Source of the DNA: Candidatus Pullichristensenella stercoripullorum
Lineage (GTDB): Bacteria; Bacillota; Clostridia; Christensenellales; Aristaeellaceae
Length of the DNA: 6,351 bases
Assembly (NCBI GenBank): GCA_018712885.1
Contig: DVGE01000290.1
Location: 1 to 6,351, forward strand
Reading direction: 5' to 3'
Position 1 is the stretch's first letter, and each line of letters begins with the position of its first letter. The notes below the pieces were generated by a model. The model was not told the DNA's origin, did no database searches, and worked only from the letters and a program-made list of their open reading frames with translations. The position numbers and the translations under genes are program-made. Positions 1 to 5,503 of this stretch are shown here, one piece after another.

Positions 1-1148
1 CGGAGCTTTGCTTCACGCTCCCCGTCAGCGCGGAACTGCAAACGGGCTCCACAGCGGTCATTTCCAGCTTTGACCAGAGCCCCACGAACCTGGGCAGCAC
101 CGTGACGCTCACCGCCGGCGAGGAGGCCGGCGAAGCCACGCTCACCTACCGCCTGCTGGGGCTGATCCCGGTAAAGACCGTTTCGGTGACGGTCGAAACG
201 GAGCGCACGCTCGTTCCCGGCGGGCAGTCGGTGGGCGTGGCGCTGCTGACCGAAGGCGTGGTGGTGGTCGGCTCCTCGGACGTGGGCAAGACGCCCAGCC
301 CCGCGTATCAGGCGGGCATCCGCGCCGGCGACCGCATCGTGCGCGTGGACGACACGCCCGTCACCGGCTCGGAGCAGCTGCGCGCGCTCATCGCCGGGGG
401 CGGCGAGGCCACCCTGGAAGTGATCCGCGGCGAGGAGACGATGACGGTCAGCGTCGAGCCGGCGCTCGACCCCGCCGACGGCGCGTACCGCCTGGGCGCG
501 TGGGTGCGCGACAGCACCGCCGGCATCGGCACATTGAGCTTTTACGACCCGGAGAGCGGCGCTTTCGGCGCGCTCGGCCACGCCATCACCGACGTGGATA
601 CGGGCATAGTATTGCCCGTGGGCTACGGCGGCATATACGAAAGCTCCGTGGTGGACATCAGCAAGGGCAAGAGCGGAGAGCCGGGCGAGCTGCTGGGACA
701 GTTCTTCGACGCCGAAACGCAGCTGGGCGAAGTTACAAGCAATACCGACTTTGGTATTTTCGGAACGACGAACGAGGAGATCGTCAATCCTCTCTACCCC
801 GACGGCCTGCCCGTGGGCACGCGCGGCGACATACACGTGGGCGAGGCGCAGATCCTGACCACGCTGGTAGACGGCGAGATCCACGCCTATGACTGCGAGA
901 TCACCAAGCTGAACGGGCAGGACGGACCCGCCACGCGCTCGATGGTGATCCGCGTGACGGACGAGGAACTGCTCGCGGCTACGGGCGGCATCGTGCAGGG
1001 CATGAGCGGTTCGCCCATCGTGCAGGACGGGAAGCTGGTGGGCGCGGTCACGCACGTGTTCATCAACGACCCGACGCAGGGCTACGGCGTCTACATCGAA
1101 TGGATGCTGGACGCCGCCGAGCGCGGCGAAGAGGAACTTTCCGGTTAA
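1..1148 (+). CDS. spoIVB: SpoIVB sporulation signalling serine protease (S55 family), 5' end missing
   Basis: The reading frame is already open at the first full codon (position 3) and ends with TAA at 1146-1148, so the window holds the C-terminal ~381 residues; the N-terminal membrane anchor and start lie upstream. In the SpoIVB family this protease is secreted into the space between mother cell and forespore and triggers pro-sigma-K processing by cleaving SpoIVFA. Visible in order: the family segment PGGQSVGV (about 219-242); a PDZ domain (about 250-470) with PAYQAGIRAGDRI; then the S55 peptidase domain. The catalytic triad of B. subtilis SpoIVB (His236, Asp363, Ser378) has counterparts in GALGH (His codon 579-581), VTD (Asp codon 960-962) and GIVQGMSGSP (Ser codon 1005-1007); the Asp-Ser spacing of 15 residues is the same as in B. 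subtilis. The end, HVFINDPTQGYGVYIEWML, is typical. The gene looks intact and active. It lies just upstream of spo0A, the usual order in spore formers. Confidence 0.96.
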   Translation, partial: ELCFTLPVSAELQTGSTAVISSFDQSPTNLGSTVTLTAGEEAGEATLTYRLLGLIPVKTVSVTVETERTLVPGGQSVGVALLTEGVVVVGSSDVGKTPSPAYQAGIRAGDRIVRVDDTPVTGSEQLRALIAGGGEATLEVIRGEETMTVSVEPALDPADGAYRLGAWVRDSTAGIGTLSFYDPESGAFGALGHAITDVDTGIVLPVGYGGIYESSVVDISKGKSGEPGELLGQFFDAETQLGEVTSNTDFGIFGTTNEEIVNPLYPDGLPVGTRGDIHVGEAQILTTLVDGEIHAYDCEITKLNGQDGPATRSMVIRVTDEELLAATGGIVQGMSGSPIVQDGKLVGAVTHVFINDPTQGYGVYIEWMLDAAERGEEELSG

Positions 1149-1171
1149 CTTCCGAAGAAGCGTCCCAACGG

Positions 1172-1200
1172 GCAGGAATTTTACCGCGCGCGTCGAACCT
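1172..1200 (+). promoter_or_regulatory. Candidate sigma-H-type promoter for spo0A with overlapping 0A-box-like site
   Basis: In the 87-bp gap between spoIVB and spo0A, GCAGGAATT (1172-1180) fits the B. subtilis sigma-H -35 pattern RnAGGAwWW. After 11 bp, GTCGAACCT (1192-1200) fits the -10 pattern RnnGAATww at R, G, A, A and the last w, but has C where T and the first w are expected. CGTCGAA (1191-1197) matches the 0A-box core TGTCGAA in 6 of 7 bases and overlaps this -10. In B. subtilis a sigma-H promoter regulated by Spo0A lies in this same intergenic position. The match is by eye and imperfect; consensus patterns are recalled from general knowledge. Confidence 0.45.
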
Positions 1201-1222
1201 GTTTTTCTATGCTGGATGCGTT

Positions 1223-1229
1223 GGGAGGG
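1223..1229 (+). promoter_or_regulatory. Ribosome binding site that sets the spo0A start
   Basis: GGGAGGG lies 6 nt before the ATG at 1236. In-frame ATGs at 1209 and 1230 are poorer: the first has no purine-rich site upstream and the second abuts this site. The choice of 1236 also begins the receiver at the normal place. Confidence 0.75.
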
Positions 1230-1235
1230 ATGCCC

Positions 1236-1973
1236 ATGGCGGCGCGGTGCAAAACGGCGCTCGTCGCGGAGCCTTCCGGCGCGGAGCGCGCCCGCCTGGG
1301 CGAGATGGCCGCGAAACTGGGTTTCGGGCGCGTCTTGCAGACGGAAGACGGGCTGGAAGCGCTGCGTCTGGTAGAGGATCTCCTGCCCGACGCGCTGCTG
1401 GTGAGCGCCACGCTGCGCCCGGGAGACGGCGTTTGGCTGGCGCTGACCGTGGCGCGCAAGCCGCTGACCGTGCGGCCCGCCGTGGTGCTGATGCGCCTGC
1501 CGGGGCTGATGGTGCCGCGCAGCGCCGAGCTCGCGGACTGCGGCGTGGCGGTGATCGACCGGCCCGCGCGTCCTGACGCTTTGTCCGACGCTCTGGCGCG
1601 GACGGATGTGAGCGTCCGCCCTCTGCCTGAGGCGATCCGCCGGCGGCGCGACGAGTTGCTCGACCGCCTTGGCGTCACGGGACATGAAGGGCGTACCTAT
1701 TTGGAAACGGCGGTGGGCCTCGCCTGGCTGGACATGCGCCTTGCGCGCAGTCTCACCGCTACGCTTTATCCGCTGGTGGGCCGTCGCCACGGCGTCAGCG
1801 CCCGCAAGGTGGAGCAGAGCATGCGCTATGCGATCGAGCTCGCGTGGAAGCGCGGGCGGATCGACGAGCAATACAGGATCTTTCGCGGTACGATAGACGC
1901 GCAGCGCGGCAAACCCACATGCGGGGAAATGATCGCGCAGCTCGCGGATATACTGCGCATGGAGGAGGTTTGA
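1236..1973 (+). CDS. spo0A: Spo0A sporulation transcription factor with degenerate, aspartate-less receiver
   Basis: A 245-residue protein (B. subtilis Spo0A is 267). The C-terminal ~105 residues align clearly with the Spo0A DNA-binding domain: LGVTGH start, TLYPLVGRRHGVS, the recognition helix with YAIELAWKRGRID, and GKPTCGEMIAQLAD near the end. Family role: binds 0A boxes and switches on early sporulation genes. The N-terminal ~115 residues have the length and layout of a response-regulator receiver, but the signature residues are replaced. Aligning PDALLVSATLRPGDG with the B. subtilis segment around Asp56 without gaps puts Ser57 (codon 1404-1406) at the phospho-acceptor. The acidic pair is Glu12-Pro13, the conserved Thr is Arg87 and the conserved Lys is Arg109. 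Phosphorelay activation therefore looks unlikely; this is inference. It follows spoIVB by 87 bp and deoB starts 2 bp after its TGA, so the two are probably cotranscribed. An alternative reading is a Spo0A paralogue, with a canonical copy elsewhere in the genome. Confidence 0.9.
   Translation: MAARCKTALVAEPSGAERARLGEMAAKLGFGRVLQTEDGLEALRLVEDLLPDALLVSATLRPGDGVWLALTVARKPLTVRPAVVLMRLPGLMVPRSAELADCGVAVIDRPARPDALSDALARTDVSVRPLPEAIRRRRDELLDRLGVTGHEGRTYLETAVGLAWLDMRLARSLTATLYPLVGRRHGVSARKVEQSMRYAIELAWKRGRIDEQYRIFRGTIDAQRGKPTCGEMIAQLADILRMEEV
1961..1968 (+). promoter_or_regulatory. Ribosome binding site of deoB inside the spo0A 3' end
   Basis: GGAGGAGG encodes part of the last spo0A codons and sits 7 nt before the deoB ATG at 1976. 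It favours that start over the in-frame ATG at 1988 (19 nt away) and suggests translational coupling. Confidence 0.75.
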
Positions 1974-1975
1974 CG

Positions 1976-3154
1976 ATGAAGAAAATGAAGCGCGTCGTGC
2001 TGATCGTTCTGGACGGCACCGGCTGCGGCGCTCAGCCGGACGCGGAGAAATACGGCGACGCGGGCGCGGACACCCTCGGCCACGTCTGGACGCAGGAAAA
2101 GCCCGACATCCCCAACCTCACGGAACTGGGTCTGCTCTCCGCCGCCGGCATCTCCACGCCGGAGGAGGACGAACCGATCGGCTGCTTTGGCAAGATGACC
2201 GAGCGCGCCGCCGGCAAGGATACCACCACCGGCCACTGGGAGATCGCCGGGCTGACGCTTGAAAAGCCCTTCCCCACCTACCCCAACGGCTTCCCGCCGG
2301 AGCTGATCCGGGCCTTTGAGGAAGAGATCGGCATGGGCACCATCGGCAACAAGCCCGCCTCGGGCACGCAGATCATCGAGGAACTGGGCGCGGAACACCT
2401 GCGCACGGGCAAGCTGATCGTCTACACCTCGGCGGACAGCGTCTTTCAGATCGCCGCGCACGAGGGCATCATCCCCCCGACGGAACTGTGGCACATCTGC
2501 CGCATCGCCCGGCGCATGCTCAAAGGCGAACACGCCGTTGGCCGCGTCATCGCCCGGCCTTTCGTCGGCGAGGTGGGCCACTTCGTGCGCACGGAGAACC
2601 GGCGCGATTTCTCGGTAGACCCCACGGGCACGACCATGCTGGACGTGCTCAAGGGCGAGGGCTACGACGTGCTGGGCGTGGGCAAGATCGAGGACATCTT
2701 CAACCACCGCGGACTGACTTCCTCCAACCACGCCGCCGGCAACGAGGCCTGTGTGGACGCGGTGCTGGATTACCTGAAAAAGGATCACTGGCGCGGCCTG
2801 CTCTTTGCCAACCTGGTGGACACGGACATGCTCTACGGCCACCGCAACGACGTGCCCGGCTTCGCCCGCTGCCTGGAGGCGTTTGACAAGCGGCTGCCGG
2901 ATATCCTGCGGCTGCTCGGCGACGACGGCATGCTCATCATCACCGCCGACCACGGCTGCGACCCCGCCTTCCCCACCACCGACCACACGCGCGAATACGT
3001 GCCGCTGTTGGTCTGGGGCCTGGGGCTGCAGGAAGGCGTGCCTTTGGGCGTACGCGGCACGTTCGCGGACGTGTCCGCCACCGTGCTCGAGGCGCTGGGC
3101 GCGAAAGGCAGGCTGGACGGCACATCCTTCTACGGCAAGATCGCACTGGAATAG
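1976..3154 (+). CDS. deoB: Phosphopentomutase
   Basis: A 392-residue protein, close to the usual ~394 of bacterial DeoB, a cytoplasmic alkaline-phosphatase-superfamily enzyme that interconverts ribose-1-phosphate (or deoxyribose-1-phosphate) and the 5-phosphate using two Mn ions and a phospho-threonine. Metal ligands known from the B. cereus enzyme are all visible: Asp13 (VLDG), Asp284 and His289 (DTDMLYGHRND), Asp325-His326 (TADHG), His337 (DHTREYVPLL). The phospho-threonine is Thr85 in KDTTTGHWEIAG, the same residue number as in B. cereus. The TSADSVFQIAAHE segment (Asp154) is the ribose-phosphate region. The first metal motif reads LDGTGCG where most DeoB proteins have LDS-x-G-x-G, a mild divergence. 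Start at 1976 is chosen for the GGAGGAGG site 7 nt upstream. It lies 2 bp after spo0A, an uncommon neighbour, and is followed by a strong terminator, so it is the last gene of this unit. The role is likely nucleoside salvage. Confidence 0.95.
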   Translation: MKKMKRVVLIVLDGTGCGAQPDAEKYGDAGADTLGHVWTQEKPDIPNLTELGLLSAAGISTPEEDEPIGCFGKMTERAAGKDTTTGHWEIAGLTLEKPFPTYPNGFPPELIRAFEEEIGMGTIGNKPASGTQIIEELGAEHLRTGKLIVYTSADSVFQIAAHEGIIPPTELWHICRIARRMLKGEHAVGRVIARPFVGEVGHFVRTENRRDFSVDPTGTTMLDVLKGEGYDVLGVGKIEDIFNHRGLTSSNHAAGNEACVDAVLDYLKKDHWRGLLFANLVDTDMLYGHRNDVPGFARCLEAFDKRLPDILRLLGDDGMLIITADHGCDPAFPTTDHTREYVPLLVWGLGLQEGVPLGVRGTFADVSATVLEALGAKGRLDGTSFYGKIALE

Positions 3155-3161
3155 GTGCCTC

Positions 3162-3215
3162 GCGGGAGCGGGACGCCCTTCGCCCCGGCGAAGCGGCTCC
3201 CGCTCTTCTGTTTTT
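3162..3215 (+). terminator. Rho-independent terminator after deoB
   Basis: Outer arms GCGGGAGC (3162-3169) and GCTCCCGC (3196-3203) are perfectly complementary. An inner arm pair CTTCGCC (3178-3184) and GGCGAAG (3187-3193) caps the structure. TTCTGTTTTT (3206-3215) follows. It begins 8 bp after the deoB stop and separates the spoIVB-spo0A-deoB side from the vanW-ridA-prs side. Confidence 0.85.
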
Positions 3216-3291
3216 GCCGGCGGAGCTGTGTTTTGCGTGGTTTTTTTCCCGATTTTTACGGGTATCGCCCTTTTCCCGAAGGGGAACAATG

Positions 3292-3300
3292 TGGTATAAT
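3292..3300 (+). promoter_or_regulatory. Extended -10 promoter for the VanW-family gene
   Basis: TGGTATAAT has a perfect TATAAT hexamer (3295-3300) preceded by the TG-n extension, the standard vegetative (sigma-A) form. A -35 at 17 bp spacing would be 3272-3277 (TTTCCC), a poor match, which extended -10 promoters tolerate. T-rich sequence lies upstream (about 3232-3257). Expected transcript start is near 3307, giving a ~52-nt leader in which I see nothing further. The rest of the 3155-3358 gap is the terminator at 3162-3215 and this T-rich stretch. Confidence 0.75.
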
Positions 3301-3345
3301 GAAGAAAGGTTCATCAGGACGTTAGAACGACTGTTGACCCGTGCC

Positions 3346-3352
3346 GAGGGAG
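3346..3352 (+). promoter_or_regulatory. Ribosome binding site that sets the VanW-family start
   Basis: GAGGGAG ends 6 nt before the ATG at 3359. An in-frame GTG at 3341 would place this site inside the coding region and has no good site of its own, so 3359 is preferred. Confidence 0.65.
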
Positions 3353-3358
3353 AACGAT

Positions 3359-5029
3359 ATGCAGCCAGGAATCACCCGGCCCGCCCATCGCGGGCAATCG
3401 AGCCATAGCGCCTATCGCGCGCAGCCGCAGCGCTCATCGCAGCGGCGGCCGGTCCCGGGAAAGAGCGCTTCCGCGCGTCCCGCGTCCGGCCGCGGCGCGA
3501 CGCAGGGCGCGCGTGGCCGTGCTCCGCAGCCGGGCGGGCGTGTTCCGCACCCGAACGATCGCTCCATGACCGCGGCGCCGCGGCAGGGTGCAAGCGGCGG
3601 GCGGAAGGGCAAGTATCCCCGCCGGCGCATCGTCGGCATCGTGATCCTGATCGCCGTCATCGCGCTTTTGTGGTACGCGCTGGATACGGCGATCACGCTG
3701 GGCGTGGGCACGCCCCGCTTTTACAACGTCTACGTCAACGGCGTTTCCCTGCGCGGCTACACCCGCGAAGAAGGTTTTGAACTGTTTGCGGACCTTGAGG
3801 ACGAATGGCAGACGCGCGCTTATGAGCTTTATTTCGGCGATTCCACCTGGACGTTCTCGCCGGCCACTGTCAACGCGCAGCTCAATGTGGAAAGCGTGCT
3901 GGAGCGCGCCTGGAACTACGGGCGCGTCGGCAGCCTTTCCTATCGCAAGAGCCAGATCAAGGCGCTCGACCGCGACGGCTACCGCTTTGAGAGCGATATA
4001 ACCTATGATGAGGGCTTGTTGGAGGATTTTCTCGCCGGCATCCGCGAGGCCGTGGATATCGAACCGGTGGACGCGGTCGTCGCCGCTGAGGTGGACGGCC
4101 CGCGCGTGATCACCGAATCGCGCACCGGCTCCCAGCTCCAGGAGGAGGACACGCGTGCGCTTTTGCACGATCTGCTCATCTACGGTTCTGAGCAGACGCG
4201 CGTGGAGCTGCCGGTGATGGTGACTGAGCCAAATATCAGCACCGAAGAGGCGCAGAACACGCTTGGCAGCGGAGAAGTGGTCGGCGAGTGCACCACCAGC
4301 ATCGAGGGCAGCCGCTCCAACCGCAAAACCAACGTACGCGTTGCCTTGTCGCGCTTTAACGGGTTGCGGGTCGACCCAGGCGAAACGGTCAGCTTCAACG
4401 CCGTGGCGCTGGAGCGCACCGAAGCCAACGGCTATAAGGAGGCCGTTGAATATTCCGAAGGCGAAAGCACCACGGGCATCGGCGGCGGCACCTGCCAGGC
4501 CTCCACCACCATGTACGGCGCGCTTTTGGAAGCGGGCGTGACCATCGTTGAGCGGCACAACCACTCGATGACCGTCGGCTATGTCGACCCCAGCCTCGAT
4601 GCCGCCGTGACCGACACGGGCAGCAAGGATCTGGTGTTCCGCAACGACTCTGATGTGCCGCTCTATATCTACACCACCGTCACGGACACCACCGCCACGG
4701 TGCGCATCTACGGCGAAAAACCGCCCTATCGGTACGTGTTCCGCTCCATCGTCATCGAAGACGATATACAGCCCACGTCGGAAAGGGTGGAGGTGGATAC
4801 CAGCGGCGAATACGCCACCTACACCGACGAAAAAGTGCTCGTCACCGAAGGCAAGACCGGTATGCGCAGCCAGCTCTGGCGCGACAGCTTCGACTGGGAA
4901 ACGGGCGCGTTTATCGAGACCGTGCAGATCTCGTCCGACTATTACAACCCCGGCAGGAACGTCTACTACGTCGGCGTGCAGCAGCGCCCTGCGACCACGC
5001 CATTCATATCCTCGACCGGCACCTGGTGA
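3359..5029 (+). CDS. Membrane-anchored VanW/YoaR-family protein with basic N-terminal tail
   Basis: A 556-residue protein. Residues 1-90 form a low-complexity tail rich in Arg, Pro, Gln, Ser and Gly (17 Arg, 3 Lys, one Asp, no Glu). A single membrane helix follows at about 91-112 (IVGIVILIAVIALLWYAL), so by the positive-inside rule the tail is cytoplasmic and the rest is outside. Next come two stretches of the YoaR/PG_binding_4 kind (about 122-310; first begins VYVNGVSLRGYTREE and holds AWNYGRVG). The VanW domain is at about 318-445, with TNVRVALSRFNGLRVDPGETVSFN, GGGTCQASTTMYGALLEAG (Cys379) and RHNHSMTVGYVDPSLDAAV. The last part (about 455-540), with VTEGKTGMRS and a NPGRNVYYVG end, resembles a G5 domain. 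VanW was named from vancomycin-resistance clusters, but its biochemical role is not settled; family proteins are common in Gram-positive envelopes, and this copy has no resistance genes beside it. ridA follows after 16 bp, suggesting one transcript. Confidence 0.92.
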   Translation: MQPGITRPAHRGQSSHSAYRAQPQRSSQRRPVPGKSASARPASGRGATQGARGRAPQPGGRVPHPNDRSMTAAPRQGASGGRKGKYPRRRIVGIVILIAVIALLWYALDTAITLGVGTPRFYNVYVNGVSLRGYTREEGFELFADLEDEWQTRAYELYFGDSTWTFSPATVNAQLNVESVLERAWNYGRVGSLSYRKSQIKALDRDGYRFESDITYDEGLLEDFLAGIREAVDIEPVDAVVAAEVDGPRVITESRTGSQLQEEDTRALLHDLLIYGSEQTRVELPVMVTEPNISTEEAQNTLGSGEVVGECTTSIEGSRSNRKTNVRVALSRFNGLRVDPGETVSFNAVALERTEANGYKEAVEYSEGESTTGIGGGTCQASTTMYGALLEAGVTIVERHNHSMTVGYVDPSLDAAVTDTGSKDLVFRNDSDVPLYIYTTVTDTTATVRIYGEKPPYRYVFRSIVIEDDIQPTSERVEVDTSGEYATYTDEKVLVTEGKTGMRSQLWRDSFDWETGAFIETVQISSDYYNPGRNVYYVGVQQRPATTPFISSTGTW

Positions 5030-5045
5030 ACGAAAGGAGTCCTTT

Positions 5046-5426
5046 ATGAAGCAGTGCTTTCTGACCACGAACGGCCCCAAGGCCATCGGCCCTTATTCCA
5101 CCGCCGTGATCTGTGGAAACACGGCCTATCTTTCGGGCATGATCCCCGCCGATCCCGCCACTGGCAAGATCGTCGAGGGCGGCATCGAGGCGCAGGCGAC
5201 GCAGGTGTTTGAAAACATCCGCACCGTCCTTGGCGAGATGGGGTTGTCGTTTGCCAACGTCCTGAAAACGACCGTGTTCCTCACCGACCTTGGGGATTTT
5301 GCCGCGGTCAACGCCATCTATGAGCGCTACTTCGGCCCTGATTTCCCCGCCCGCAGCTGCGTGGAAGTCTCCCGCCTGCCCGCCGGCGCGCGCGTGGAAG
5401 TGGAACTGATCTGCGAAAAGGTCTGA
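5046..5426 (+). CDS. ridA: RidA family enamine/imine deaminase
   Basis: A 126-residue protein, the normal length for RidA (YjgF/YER057c/UK114 family). These small cytoplasmic trimers hydrolyse reactive enamines and imines such as 2-aminoacrylate, formed by PLP enzymes, to the keto acid and ammonia. Recognised segments are AIGPYSTAV near the N-terminus, YLSGMIPADPATG, NVLKTTVFLTDLGDFAAVN, FPARSCVEVSRLPAGARVEVEL at the end. Arg103 (in PARS) corresponds to E. coli RidA Arg105, which binds the substrate carboxylate, and Glu118 corresponds to Glu120, so deaminase activity is expected. AAAGGAG (5033-5039) lies 6 nt before the ATG at 5046. I see no promoter of its own in the 16-bp gap after the VanW gene, so it is probably cotranscribed; no functional link to VanW is evident. 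Confidence 0.95.
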   Translation: MKQCFLTTNGPKAIGPYSTAVICGNTAYLSGMIPADPATGKIVEGGIEAQATQVFENIRTVLGEMGLSFANVLKTTVFLTDLGDFAAVNAIYERYFGPDFPARSCVEVSRLPAGARVEVELICEKV

Positions 5427-5439
5427 AAAACACAAAAAG

Positions 5440-5475
5440 GGCGTTCGCGGCGCGGCGCGCAGAGCCGCAAACGCC
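5440..5475 (+). repeat. Inverted repeat (hairpin) between ridA and prs
   Basis: Arms GGCGTTCGCGGC (5440-5451) and GCCGCAAACGCC (5464-5475) pair over 12 positions with one C-A mismatch, around a 12-nt loop. No T-run follows on the + strand, so it is not a classic terminator for ridA; an A-rich run precedes it (5426-5438), which on the minus strand would read as a T-run. It could be an mRNA-stabilising or processing stem in the prs leader, or an attenuator part. The 77-bp gap holds no clear -35/-10 promoter. Confidence 0.6.
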
Positions 5476-5487
5476 GTACACACGAGC

Positions 5488-5494
5488 AAAGGAG
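5488..5494 (+). promoter_or_regulatory. Ribosome binding site for GTG-started prs
   Basis: AAAGGAG ends 9 nt before the GTG at 5504. An in-frame TGA at 5498-5500 excludes any earlier start, and no ATG occurs before well inside the conserved region, so the GTG is the supported start. Confidence 0.7.
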
Positions 5495-5503
5495 TGTTGA
5501 AGG

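Noticed and set aside
191..198. GGTCGAAA, 6 of 7 to the 0A-box core, inside spoIVB
   Set aside because: A single degenerate 7-mer match within coding sequence, not near a start; expected by chance.
1826..3289. Long open frame on the minus strand (487 codons) opposite spo0A and deoB
   Set aside because: It is antisense to deoB, whose protein is clearly recognisable; its His/Val/Ala/Arg-rich product looks like a high-GC shadow with no family features and no good ribosome site.
3289..3408. 39-codon frame starting MWYNEERF, with a purine-rich site before its ATG, overlapping the VanW start
   Set aside because: Its ATG lies over the TATAAT box and upstream of the expected transcript start, its codon use lacks the strong G/C third-position bias of the neighbours, and it overlaps the VanW gene in another frame.
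3359..5029. Vancomycin-resistance gene cluster suggested by the VanW domain
   Set aside because: No vanHAX, ligase, dipeptidase or two-component genes are present; VanW domains are widespread in Gram-positive envelope proteins unrelated to resistance.
3434..5086. Long open frame on the minus strand (550 codons) opposite the VanW gene
   Set aside because: Fully antisense to a well-supported gene; composition is that of a GC-driven shadow and no motif is recognisable.
5426..5475. Terminator for a minus-strand transcript (stem followed by T-run when read in reverse)
   Set aside because: No minus-strand gene is supported downstream of it in that sense (prs is on the plus strand), so there is nothing for it to terminate in this window.
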